DNA from: Hyphococcus flavus
GTDB taxonomy: Bacteria; Pseudomonadota; Alphaproteobacteria; Caulobacterales; Parvularculaceae
Length of the DNA stretch: 64,000 nucleotides
Assembly: GCF_028748065.1 (NCBI RefSeq)
Contig: NZ_CP118166.1
Location: 3,177,501 to 3,241,500 of the forward strand
Direction: 5' to 3'
This document shows positions 56,361 to 64,000 of this stretch, in pieces (position 1 is the first letter of the stretch; each line of letters opens with the position of its first letter). The notes under the pieces were generated by a model that did not search any database, was not told the origin of the DNA, and saw only the letters and a list, made by a program, of their open reading frames with translations. Made by a program: the position numbers and the translations under genes.

Positions 56361-59216
56361 TCATTCCGCAGGCTCGGCGACGCCAGCATCAAGGATACGG
56401 CGCAAATCCGGGGTAGTCGCTTCGTAGGTCTCCTGCCATTCGGACTTGTGATTCGCTGGAGCAACTTCAACCGCGGTAACTTTATATTCGGGACAGCTTG
56501 TCGCCCAATCGGAATTTTCCGTCGTCACCACATTTACGCCGGTCACGGGATGATGGAATGTCGTATAAACGACACCCGGGGCCATACGCTCGGAAATCAC
56601 GGCTTTGAGCGTGATCTCTCCCTTGCGGCTGCGAATTGACACCCAATGACCGTCGTAGATTCCGCGCGCTTCGGCATCAGCAGGGTGAATTTCCAAAACG
56701 TCTTCTTCATGCCAATCACTGTTATGGGTGCGCCGCGTCTGCGCGCCGACATTATACTGTGAGAGGATCCGCCCGGTCGTCAGGATCAGTGGAAACTTGC
56801 GATTTGTTTTCTCTGTTGTCGGCACATATTCTGTCGGTACGAAATTACCCTTGCCGCGAACGAACTTATCGATATGCATGATCGGTGTGCCGTCAGGCGC
56901 CGCGTCATTACACGGCCATTGAACGCTTCCCTTTTGATCAAGAAACTGATGCGAGACATTGGCGAAGGTCGGTGTCAGTGCTGCGATTTCGTCCATAATC
57001 TCCGCGGCGTTATTGAAATTCATTTCCGCATAACCGAGCGCATTGCTCAGCATTTGCGTCGCTTCCCACTCCTCAATGCCCACTTGCGAGCGCATGGCTG
57101 GCCGCACGCGATTAATGCGCCGTTCGGCATTGATGAAACAGCCGTCTTTTTCAAGAAACGACGTGCCCGGAAAGAAAACATGGGCGAAACGCGCCGTCTC
57201 GTTTAGGAAAAGATCCTGCACGATGATGACATCCATGGCCTTAAGGGCTGCTTCCACATGCTGCGTGTTCGGGTCGGACTGGGCGATGTCTTCGCCCTGC
57301 ACATAAAGACCCTTGAAGCCGCCAGCACATGCCTCATCAAACATGTTGGGGATGCGATAGCCAGGCTCCGCATCCTGGGGGCGGCCCCAGGCTTTTTCGA
57401 AAAGATCGCGGACCGATTCATCCGACACGTGGCGATAGGCCGAGAACTCATGAGGAAACGACCCCATGTCGCACGAGCCCTGCACGTTGTTCTGACCGCG
57501 TAGCGGATTCACGCCGACGCCGCGTCTGCCAATATTGCCCGTCGCCATTGCCAGGTTCGCCATGCCCATGACCATGGTCGAACCTTGAGAGTGTTCGGTA
57601 ACACCGAGCCCGTAATAGATCGCTGCATTGCCGCCGCTGGCGTAAAGTCGCGCCGCCGCACGAATATCTTGCGCAGAAACACCAGTGACTTTCGCTACTT
57701 CTTCTGGCGAGTTCTCTTGGCCCTTGATGAAATCGAGCCACTGTTTGAAGGACTCAAAATCGCAGCGGTCTTTGATAAATTTTTTATCGACCAGGTCTTC
57801 GACGACGGCAACATGGGCAATTGCGTTGATCAGCGCGACGTTCGTTCCTGGCAGTAATGGCAAATGATGCGCAGCCTCGATATGCGGCGTGCGCACTAGA
57901 TCGATAGCACGCGGATCAGCAACAATCAGCTTCGCCCCTTGCCGTAAACGGCGCTTCATCTGCGACGCAAAAACGGGGTGCGCATCGGTCGGGTTGGCGC
58001 CGATCAGCAAAATGATATCGCACTCTTCGACACTGTCGAAATCCTGAGTCCCTGCCGAAGTGCCGTAAGTCTGTTTCAGGCCGTAGCCCGTCGGCGAATG
58101 ACAAACGCGGGCGCAGGTATCGATATTGTTATTGCCGAAAGCGGTGCGCACCATTTTTACGACCGCCCAGACTTCTTCAATCGTACAACGCGACGATGAA
58201 ATAGCACCGATGGATTTACGCCCGTATTGTTCTTGCGTGGCTTTTAGGCGCTGCGCGGCGAAATCGACAGCGTCCGGCCAGCTCACTTCCCGCCAAGGGT
58301 CGGTGATCTTTTCTCGGATCATCGGTTTCGTGATCCGATCTTTATGTGTCGCATAGCCCCAGGCAAAGCGGCCTTTGACGCAGGAATGCCCGTGGTTCGC
58401 CTTGCCGTCCTTGTGCGGCGTCATGCGAATCACCTGATCGCCTTTCAATTCCGCTTTGAACGAACAACCTACGCCGCAATAAGCACAAGTTGTCAGCACT
58501 GTGCGATCCGGCACGCCATGTTCGACGACAGATTTTTCCTGCAAAGTCGCAGTTGGGCAGGCCTGCACGCAAGCGCCACAGGAAACGCATTCAGATTCAA
58601 AGAAATTCGCGCCTCCAAACGACACCCGGGAGTCAAACCCGCGCCCCTCGATAGTCAGCGCCAGCGTACCCTGAACCTCATCGCACGCGCGTACGCAGCG
58701 CGAACAGACGATGCATTTTGACGGATCATATTCGAAATACGGGTTGGAAACATCCTTGGCGCTTTGAGTGAAATGGTTCTCACCCTCATAACCGTAGCGT
58801 ACCTCGCGCAGTCCCACGGCGCCCGCCATATCCTGCAACTCGCAATCGCCATTGTCGGAACAGGTCAGGCAATCAAGCGGATGATCGGAGATATAAAGCT
58901 CCATCACCCCACGCCGAAGTTTCGCAAGGCGGTCGGTCTGGGTTCGGACTTTCATGCCTTCGGCGACTGGCGTCGTACAGGACGCGGGCATCCCCTTGCG
59001 GCCATCGATCTCAACAAGGCACAGCCGGCAGGAGCCGAACGCCTTCACCATGTCGGTGGCACAAAGCTTGGGAATGGATATCCCAGCCTCATTGGCGGCG
59101 CGCATTATGCTCGTACCTTCAGGGACTTCCACCCCGAAGCCGTCGATTTCGACGGTTACAGTCTTTTCAGCCTTCGACTTGGGCGTGCCGTAGTCTTTTT
59201 CTTTCAAGAGGGTCAT
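56361..59216 (-). CDS. fdsA: NAD-dependent formate dehydrogenase, alpha (catalytic) subunit
   Basis: A 951-residue cytoplasmic molybdoenzyme subunit oxidising formate to CO2. In order it has: an N-terminal [2Fe-2S] domain (KLCATDMVKAFGSCRLCLVE then SCTTPV); a His-ligated cluster (HPLDCLTCSDNGDC); two ferredoxin clusters (CIVCSRCVRAC; CVSCGACVQAC); and the bis-MGD domain starting CAYCGVGCSF near residue 275. The Mo ligand is cysteine in RVCHSPTGYG near 405 (not selenocysteine), with its conserved histidine partner. A C-terminal MGD-binding domain closes the protein. ATG 59216 overlaps the fdsB stop by four bases. Confidence 0.97.
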   Translation of the reverse strand: MTLLKEKDYGTPKSKAEKTVTVEIDGFGVEVPEGTSIMRAANEAGISIPKLCATDMVKAFGSCRLCLVEIDGRKGMPASCTTPVAEGMKVRTQTDRLAKLRRGVMELYISDHPLDCLTCSDNGDCELQDMAGAVGLREVRYGYEGENHFTQSAKDVSNPYFEYDPSKCIVCSRCVRACDEVQGTLALTIEGRGFDSRVSFGGANFFESECVSCGACVQACPTATLQEKSVVEHGVPDRTVLTTCAYCGVGCSFKAELKGDQVIRMTPHKDGKANHGHSCVKGRFAWGYATHKDRITKPMIREKITDPWREVSWPDAVDFAAQRLKATQEQYGRKSIGAISSSRCTIEEVWAVVKMVRTAFGNNNIDTCARVCHSPTGYGLKQTYGTSAGTQDFDSVEECDIILLIGANPTDAHPVFASQMKRRLRQGAKLIVADPRAIDLVRTPHIEAAHHLPLLPGTNVALINAIAHVAVVEDLVDKKFIKDRCDFESFKQWLDFIKGQENSPEEVAKVTGVSAQDIRAAARLYASGGNAAIYYGLGVTEHSQGSTMVMGMANLAMATGNIGRRGVGVNPLRGQNNVQGSCDMGSFPHEFSAYRHVSDESVRDLFEKAWGRPQDAEPGYRIPNMFDEACAGGFKGLYVQGEDIAQSDPNTQHVEAALKAMDVIIVQDLFLNETARFAHVFFPGTSFLEKDGCFINAERRINRVRPAMRSQVGIEEWEATQMLSNALGYAEMNFNNAAEIMDEIAALTPTFANVSHQFLDQKGSVQWPCNDAAPDGTPIMHIDKFVRGKGNFVPTEYVPTTEKTNRKFPLILTTGRILSQYNVGAQTRRTHNSDWHEEDVLEIHPADAEARGIYDGHWVSIRSRKGEITLKAVISERMAPGVVYTTFHHPVTGVNVVTTENSDWATSCPEYKVTAVEVAPANHKSEWQETYEATTPDLRRILDAGVAEPAE

Positions 59217-60769
59217 GTAGCCGCCTCCTGCTTTTGTTTTATCCCGAAATCTTCCGGGAAGTGTTTCACTGCGCTTTGCACAGGAATTGGCGTCATGCCG
59301 CCCATTGCGCACAGCGAGCCGTCAACCATCAACTCGCAAAGATCGTCGAGCACAGTCACGTTCTTTTCATGATCGCGGCCTGCTCTAATGCGGTCGATCA
59401 CTTCGACCCCACGCACGGAGCCGATCCGGCACGGCGTGCACTTGCCACAGGACTCCTCCACACAAAATTCAAAGGCGTAGCGCGCCTGCTCCAACAAGTT
59501 CACACTTTCGTCGAATACTACGACGCCGCCATGGCCGACCCCGGCGCCGTTCGCCAGCATTGTCTCGTAATCCATCGGCAGGTTATACATTTCGGGCGGC
59601 AAATAGGCGCCGAGCGGCCCGCCGATTTGCGCTGCACGCACCGACTTTTCCGTAAATGTTCCGCCGCCAATATCGTTGACAAGCTCGCCGAGCGTGACGC
59701 CGAAAGCAGTCTCAAACAGTCCGCCATATTTGATGTTGCCTGCAAGCTGAAACGGCATCGTGCCCGTAGACTTGCCCATGCCGTAGTCGCGATAGAACTT
59801 TGCACCCTTCGCCAGGATCGCCGGAACGGAACACAATGAGATGACGTTGTGGACGAGGGTCGGTTTGCCGAACAATCCTTCGAGGGCTGGCAGCGGCGGC
59901 TTGGCGCGTACTTCGCCGCGTTTGCCTTCGAGACTGTTCAACAGCGATGTTTCCTCGCCGCAAATATAAGCGCCCGCGCCGACAAACACCTCTATATCGA
60001 ACGTCTTGCCCGTACCGCGAATATTGTCGCCCAACACTCCCGCTGCGCGCGCATTTACGATCGCACCATTCAACACGCGCTCTGCGATCGGGTATTCTGA
60101 GCGCAGATAGACGAACCCTTTCGTCGCGCCGACAGCGACGCCGGCGATGATCATGCCTTCGATCAGACAGAACGGATCGCCTTCCATGATCATGCGGTCG
60201 GCAAACGTGCCGCTGTCACCTTCGTCGGCGTTAACAACAATGTACTTCTGGTCTGCTTTGGCTTCTGAAACCGTTTTCCATTTTATACCGGCGGGAAATC
60301 CCGCCCCGCCGCGCCCGCGCAAGCCCGATTGCATGATTTCTTCACAGATCGCTGCGCCATCTATGTTCAGCGCCTTGTCGAGCCCTTCAAAACCGCCATG
60401 GCTTTTGTAGTCTTCAAGCGATAACGGATCGGTCACGCCGCAACGTTCAAAAATTAGCCGCGTCTGCTTTTTGAAGAACGGGATCTCTTCGACCAGGCCC
60501 ACACACTTATCGTGTCTGCCATCTCCAAGGATGGCATCAAGCACCGAGACTGCATCATCTTCGCTAACCGGACCGTAACCTATGCGCTTACAGTCTTTTT
60601 CGACTTCGAGCAGCGGTTCGAGCCAATGCATGCCGCGCGAGCCAGTGCGCACAAGTTCCAGTTTTATTTTCCGCTTCGCCGCTTCGTTCTGAAGCGCATC
60701 GGCAACATCATCGGCGCCCATGGCGATGGCGACGCTATCAAGCGGCAGGAAAAGCTTCAACGCGCTCAT
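59213..60769 (-). CDS. fdsB: NAD-dependent formate dehydrogenase, beta subunit (NuoF-like)
   Basis: A 518-residue diaphorase subunit passing electrons from formate oxidation to NAD+. An N-terminal thioredoxin-like region is followed by FMN/NADH-binding GLRGRGGAGFPAGIKW near residue 155 and NADEGDSGTFADRMIMEG, ICGEETSLLNSLEGKRGEVR near 270, and a C-terminal [4Fe-4S] site ESCGKCTPCRIG plus a later cysteine (GSLCAMGG). It overlaps both fdsG and fdsA by four bases. Confidence 0.96.
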   Translation of the reverse strand: MSALKLFLPLDSVAIAMGADDVADALQNEAAKRKIKLELVRTGSRGMHWLEPLLEVEKDCKRIGYGPVSEDDAVSVLDAILGDGRHDKCVGLVEEIPFFKKQTRLIFERCGVTDPLSLEDYKSHGGFEGLDKALNIDGAAICEEIMQSGLRGRGGAGFPAGIKWKTVSEAKADQKYIVVNADEGDSGTFADRMIMEGDPFCLIEGMIIAGVAVGATKGFVYLRSEYPIAERVLNGAIVNARAAGVLGDNIRGTGKTFDIEVFVGAGAYICGEETSLLNSLEGKRGEVRAKPPLPALEGLFGKPTLVHNVISLCSVPAILAKGAKFYRDYGMGKSTGTMPFQLAGNIKYGGLFETAFGVTLGELVNDIGGGTFTEKSVRAAQIGGPLGAYLPPEMYNLPMDYETMLANGAGVGHGGVVVFDESVNLLEQARYAFEFCVEESCGKCTPCRIGSVRGVEVIDRIRAGRDHEKNVTVLDDLCELMVDGSLCAMGGMTPIPVQSAVKHFPEDFGIKQKQEAAT

Positions 60770-61221
60770 GACACACGCTCCCGCTTCACGCGCTCGATTG
60801 CTTTTTCAACCTTTGCTGCGCTCGCCATGCCGACAAGCCGGCCGCCAACCATCGCCGCCGGCGCGCATGAACAAAGCCCAAGGCAATAGACGGGCTCAAG
60901 CGTGATATCTTTCGAGGCGCTCGTCTCACCCATTTTGAGGGCGTATTGCTTTTCGACCTCTGAAACGAACTGACGCCCGCCCGCCGCCTGACACGCTTCC
61001 GCTGCGCAAAGGCGAACCACCGTTTCGCCTTTCGGCTCACGCGTGAAGTCGTGGTAAAAACTGATCACGCCTTTCACCTCGGCGCGTGTGATATTGAAAA
61101 GATCGCCCGCAACCGCTTCTGTCTCTTCCGGCAAGTATCCGACCTCTGCCTGTACGGCTCTGAGGGCGGAGATCAGCCCGCCCGTACGGCCAACATAAGG
61201 TTCGATAATTTTCGCGAGCAT
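60766..61221 (-). CDS. fdsG: NAD-dependent formate dehydrogenase, gamma subunit (NuoE-like)
   Basis: A 151-residue [2Fe-2S] thioredoxin-fold subunit. Ligand cysteines lie in VRLCAAEAC near residue 70 and YCLGLCSCAPAAMV near 115, spaced as in NuoE. It heads the fdsGBA operon; a 150-base gap before it probably contains the promoter, though no clear consensus is visible. The small delta subunit gene fdsD, usual in this operon, is not found next to it or after fdhD. Confidence 0.95.
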   Translation of the reverse strand: MLAKIIEPYVGRTGGLISALRAVQAEVGYLPEETEAVAGDLFNITRAEVKGVISFYHDFTREPKGETVVRLCAAEACQAAGGRQFVSEVEKQYALKMGETSASKDITLEPVYCLGLCSCAPAAMVGGRLVGMASAAKVEKAIERVKRERVS

Positions 61222-61372
61222 GAAAACCTTTTTACGCTATGTATCTTGCCCGGTCATAGCACATAAAGGCCGATTTTCATTACCAAAACCGGACAAACTC
61301 AAATAGAAATGGAATAGTTGAGAGCGTTTATCACGCTGCAACGCAACATCACGCGCGATCATTTTTCAGACG

Positions 61373-62218
61373 TCAGAGTCTCGCCGCATGCCAGCGCAAG
61401 TGATCCCCGATAAACGTCGAAATGAAATAGTACGAGTGATCGTAGCCGTCCTGCATGCGCAGAGTGAACTTCTGCCCCGCCTTGGTTGCAGCGGTTGCAA
61501 ATAACTCCGGCCTTAGTTGATCTACAAGAAAGTTATCAGCCGTTCCCTGGTCGATGAGGATTTCAGCTTTGCTGGGGCGTTTGGCGACCAGTTCGGTTGC
61601 ATCGTAGTCAGCCCACTTGGTCGTGTCAGACCCGAGATAATTCGAAAACGCTTTTTCGCCCCAAGGGACTTGGGCCGGCGCGACGATGGGTGCGAAGGCG
61701 GAACAGGTTTTGAATTTATCCGGGTTCTTCAAGTGTATGGTCATGGCGCCGTGCCCACCCATGGAGTGACCGAAGATGCCGGCGCGCGACCCATCAACCG
61801 GAAATTCCTTTTCGATGAGTTCCGGCAGTTCGCGGGTGATGTAGTCATACATCTGATAATGCTCGGACCAGGGCTCTTCAGTGGCGTTCAGATAAAACCC
61901 GGCGCCGAGGCCGAAATCATAGGCTTCCTCCGGATCGTCTGGCACACTTGTCCCGCGCGGGGATGTATCCGGCGCAACGATGACAAGGCCAAGTTCCGCC
62001 GCGACGCGCTGAAATCCCGATTTGGTGATGAAGTTTTCTTCGGTGCAGGTGAGCCCCGACAGCCAATACAGCACCGGGAACGGACCGGCCCCATGGTTTT
62101 CTTTGGGCGGCGTAAACACCGCGAACTTCATTTCGCAGTTACAGGCGGCGCTTTCATGTGTGTAGACGCTTTGCGTCCCGCCGAAAGATTTTGTGGAGGA
62201 AACAAGTTTGATACTCAT
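61373..62218 (-). CDS. fghA: S-formylglutathione hydrolase
   Basis: A 281-residue cytoplasmic esterase releasing formate from S-formylglutathione in glutathione-dependent formaldehyde detoxification. It has YWLSGLTCTEENFITKSG near residue 50, the nucleophile GHSMGGHGAMTI (Ser about 150), an Asp in LIDQGTADNF near 225, and the catalytic His in QDGYDHSYYF near 260. It makes formate just upstream of the formate-using operon. Its ATG overlaps the stop of the DUF2971 gene by one base. No glutathione-dependent formaldehyde dehydrogenase gene is in view. Confidence 0.96.
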   Translation of the reverse strand: MSIKLVSSTKSFGGTQSVYTHESAACNCEMKFAVFTPPKENHGAGPFPVLYWLSGLTCTEENFITKSGFQRVAAELGLVIVAPDTSPRGTSVPDDPEEAYDFGLGAGFYLNATEEPWSEHYQMYDYITRELPELIEKEFPVDGSRAGIFGHSMGGHGAMTIHLKNPDKFKTCSAFAPIVAPAQVPWGEKAFSNYLGSDTTKWADYDATELVAKRPSKAEILIDQGTADNFLVDQLRPELFATAATKAGQKFTLRMQDGYDHSYYFISTFIGDHLRWHAARL

Positions 62219-63177
62219 TATGCCTCCTGACGTAATGGAATATTTGTTAATCGGATTCTTTCATAAGGATTTTCAAACCCAATTTCACGTAACACTTCAC
62301 CAAACGCCTCGTAAGAAACCATGGGAAAGTATGTAGGCCCAATTAGAATACCTTCCAGTATTGCAGTTGGACTTAGATCAATTGGAATTTCACCTGTAGT
62401 CATTTTTAGCGGTATTTTATAGATTCTTTGTGGAATTCCGTGTACGGAAACTATTTCTGTATCCAACCCTTCTGGCGGCCCCAGAGCGGGCGAGTGAACA
62501 ACCCTCCATTCCCTTTCTTCGCGAAACGCTGCATGTTTAGTGCAAAGAATCCACGAAATAAGTGTTGTTCTCAGATAGAATATAATATCGCTTTTGTCGT
62601 GGTTCGCCAAAACTTTTGCATTATCGTGAATGCGTCGAGCTAAAGACATTACTTGTGCGGACACTTCTGCCTCACCCGCATATCGCACAGGAAACGAATA
62701 GGCCCCCAAATCATCTGTCTCAGCCGTAAACGGGTCGCCCCGAAATATAAGTGCAACCCCGGAACCGCCACCATAGGCTCTCCACATGGAGAGACGGCCA
62801 AGTTCATTTTCCGAATTTTCATGTTCGGAAACGCAAACGACATAGGTAGTAAGAGGAAAAGCCTTCAGCCACTTATCAATATCATTCAACACTTTATCCG
62901 CAATGGTATGATCCAATTCATTTATTGCCGCCCTAAAGGAGTTCCCTGCTTCGGAGTTAAAAGCTCGTACCAATAAGTTAGTTCCATAACTGATTTCTCC
63001 ATAGTCATTCATGCATGCCGTATTTCGCATCCAAATTTCTTTATTTTGGAGAATCCGTAACGCGGTTTCCGCAGACGTATAATATGCGAATCGCTTCGCA
63101 GTCCCGGAAATGTTTTCTCTAATTGCAACCTCATCTGGAATCAGAAGCCGGGCAGTTTCCAAAGGATCATCAATCAT
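62218..63177 (-). CDS. DUF2971 family protein
   Basis: A 319-residue soluble protein matching DUF2971 by its opening LFYYTSAETALRILQNKEIWMRNTACMNDYGEI-type region near residues 30-65, CVSEHENSENELGRLSMWRAYGGGSGVALIF near 130, and HAAFREEREWRVV near 215. The biochemical role of the family is unknown. Base composition is visibly more AT-rich than its neighbours, suggesting acquisition by transfer. Its stop overlaps the fghA start (TAATG), so fghA translation may now depend on it. Confidence 0.82.
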   Translation of the reverse strand: MIDDPLETARLLIPDEVAIRENISGTAKRFAYYTSAETALRILQNKEIWMRNTACMNDYGEISYGTNLLVRAFNSEAGNSFRAAINELDHTIADKVLNDIDKWLKAFPLTTYVVCVSEHENSENELGRLSMWRAYGGGSGVALIFRGDPFTAETDDLGAYSFPVRYAGEAEVSAQVMSLARRIHDNAKVLANHDKSDIIFYLRTTLISWILCTKHAAFREEREWRVVHSPALGPPEGLDTEIVSVHGIPQRIYKIPLKMTTGEIPIDLSPTAILEGILIGPTYFPMVSYEAFGEVLREIGFENPYERIRLTNIPLRQEA

Positions 63178-63195
63178 AAAATAACCCCCAGAAAA

Positions 63196-63582
63196 TCACT
63201 CCGGCTTCATGCAATAAGTGCAGATCTTGTTGCCGTCGGGGTCGCGCAAGTACGCCGCATAGGCTGTCGGCGCGAAATCACGCGGGCCCGGCTCACCCTC
63301 GCAGGTTCCGCCATTGGCGATGCCGCCCGCATGAAATTCGTGTACGGCCTTCCGGCTCGGCGCGATGAACCCAATCGTCCCGCCATTAGCGTGCGTGGCT
63401 GGCTGGCCGTTCGCGGGCGACGTCACCCAGAATTCCGGCTGGTTCACGCCATAAATCAGCGTGCGGGCATCGCCGAACGTGCCCATGTTCTTAATGCCAA
63501 GCGGCGCCAGCACGGCGTCGTAAAAGGCTTTTGATTTTTCCTTGTCGTTCGAGCCAACCATGATGTGTGTAAAGATGGGCAT
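63196..63582 (-). CDS. VOC-family (glyoxalase/dioxygenase-fold) protein
   Basis: A 128-residue single-domain VOC protein: FTHIMVGSNDKEKSKAFYDAVLAPLG at the start, GGTIGFIAPSRKAVHEFHAGGIANGG in the middle, and AYLRDPDGNKICTYC at the end, giving the paired beta-alpha-beta-beta-beta units. Metal-ligand candidates are His in FTHIM and Asp/Asn in the last motif. Substrate unknown. ATG 63582 is correct; an in-frame extension to 63648 comes from the dispersed repeat. Confidence 0.88.
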   Translation of the reverse strand: MPIFTHIMVGSNDKEKSKAFYDAVLAPLGIKNMGTFGDARTLIYGVNQPEFWVTSPANGQPATHANGGTIGFIAPSRKAVHEFHAGGIANGGTCEGEPGPRDFAPTAYAAYLRDPDGNKICTYCMKPE

Positions 63583-63613
63583 TAGATTGATCCTTCTTTT
63601 TAATTTCTTTCGT

Positions 63614-63643
63614 CCGCTCTTCCCGGCGAAAGCCGGGATCCAG
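63614..63643 (-). repeat. Dispersed palindromic repeat, partial copy 3
   Basis: CGCTCTTCCCGGCGAAAGCC continuing to GGGATCCAG is the exact reverse complement of the last third of copy 2 (56245-56350). It sits between the VOC gene and the next gene. Confidence 0.85.
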
Positions 63644-63648
63644 TACAA

Positions 63649-63948
63649 TTATTTCACAGGCGGGCTCATGCCGCGAATATCTTCCCAATATTCTTCAGCG
63701 ACGTCATCGTCTATGATTACTGGCGCCGAACTCTCTGGATACAACCTGTCGGCACCGTCTTTACGTGGCCCCGAAATCCAGAATTCTTCGCCAGTTTCCA
63801 CGTCGAAATAGTTGGCTTTGAAGCCTGAGCCTTTCAGACTTCGAAATGTTCGCCCTGCATAGGTGAGCGATTTGCCGGATTTAGAGTAAGTGACACGGCC
63901 GATGCGCGCCGGACCATTTAATCCGGTGGACTTATCTTCAATATACAT
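63649..63948 (-). CDS. Conserved hypothetical protein near the right edge
   Basis: About 99 residues from ATG 63948 (MYIEDKSTGLNGPARIG), containing KGSGFKANYFDVETGEEFWISGPRKDG and ending with an acidic DDDVAEEYWEDIRG. The sequence resembles a small conserved proteobacterial protein of unknown function that is sometimes mislabelled in databases. The frame stays open to the window edge and GTG 63984 is another possible start, so the N-terminus is not certain. Confidence 0.7.
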   Translation of the reverse strand: MYIEDKSTGLNGPARIGRVTYSKSGKSLTYAGRTFRSLKGSGFKANYFDVETGEEFWISGPRKDGADRLYPESSAPVIIDDDVAEEYWEDIRGMSPPVK

Positions 63949-64000
63949 AATGCGATTTTTGGACAGCTTAATTTCTCCGTTCACCCTCGCGGAAGCGAAA

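Noticed and set aside
63583-63648. N-terminal extension of the VOC protein (MYWIPAFAG...)
   Set aside because: These codons come from the dispersed palindromic repeat; the family start is MPIFTHIM at 63582.

Overview
The window is about 64 kb of chromosomal DNA from an aerobic, Gram-negative alphaproteobacterium of moderate GC content (roughly 55 percent by eye). The assignment rests on several features: a ccmFGHI block for System I cytochrome c maturation, a pspABC operon, NAD-dependent soluble formate dehydrogenase genes (fdsGBA), a stand-alone PutA without an N-terminal DNA-binding domain, an initiator tRNA with an A:U first pair in the 3GC region, and a dispersed GGATCCCGGCTTTCGCCGGG-type intergenic repeat. 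A marine Parvularculales/Hyphomonadaceae-like organism is my guess; family level is not proven. No prophage, insertion sequence, CRISPR array or rRNA operon was seen. Genes are packed tightly and no gene-free stretch exceeds 300 bases.

Layout. 1-11.7 kb (+): a multihaem cytochrome cluster. It holds a 5'-truncated cytochrome with at least 8 haems, a pentahaem cytochrome, NADP-glutamate dehydrogenase (gdhA), and a three-gene block with abutting or overlapping stop/start codons. That block encodes a lipoprotein with two GlcG/HbpS-like domains, an outer-membrane beta-barrel, and a 1303-residue decahaem cytochrome carrying a C-terminal LVIVD-type beta-propeller. Together these look like an outer-membrane electron conduit and are the best candidate for an undescribed system. 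11.9-19 kb: a CPA1 cation/proton antiporter with a cyclic-nucleotide-binding tail, then ccmI-ccmH-ccmG-ccmF on the minus strand, the machinery the upstream cytochromes would need. 19-25.3 kb: M14 carboxypeptidase, aspS, rnd, an N-formylglutamate amidohydrolase-like gene, and a YbdK-type ligase. 25.4 kb: initiator tRNA-Met. 25.6-32.6 kb (-): TonB-dependent receptor, large BNR-repeat lipoprotein, Ppx/GppA phosphatase and a 54-residue peptide gene.

32.6-35.4 kb: phage-shock genes (a 41-residue peptide, pspA, pspB, pspC) diverging from a PspF-like regulator. The regulator's ATPase and sigma-54 contact residues are degenerate while its Fis-type helix-turn-helix is intact. 35.5-39.7 kb: EF-hand protein, fatty acid hydroxylase, a small membrane protein, a periplasmic MetX-like hydrolase whose ribosome-binding site lies in a strong hairpin, ndk, and a small membrane protein followed by a good terminator. 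39.7-43.2 kb (-): fadJ-type and thiolase genes for beta-oxidation. 43.4-47 kb (+): putA. 47.1-49.2 kb (+): a LytS/LytTR two-component pair.

49.1-64 kb (-): a one-carbon and molybdenum-cofactor locus. In transcription order it reads hypothetical, VOC protein, DUF2971 protein, fghA, fdsG-fdsB-fdsA, fdhD, fhs, moaA-moaD-moaE-moaB-moaC-moeA-mobA. It links formaldehyde detoxification (S-formylglutathione to formate), formate oxidation to CO2 with NADH, formate assimilation onto tetrahydrofolate, and synthesis of the bis-MGD cofactor that FdsA needs.
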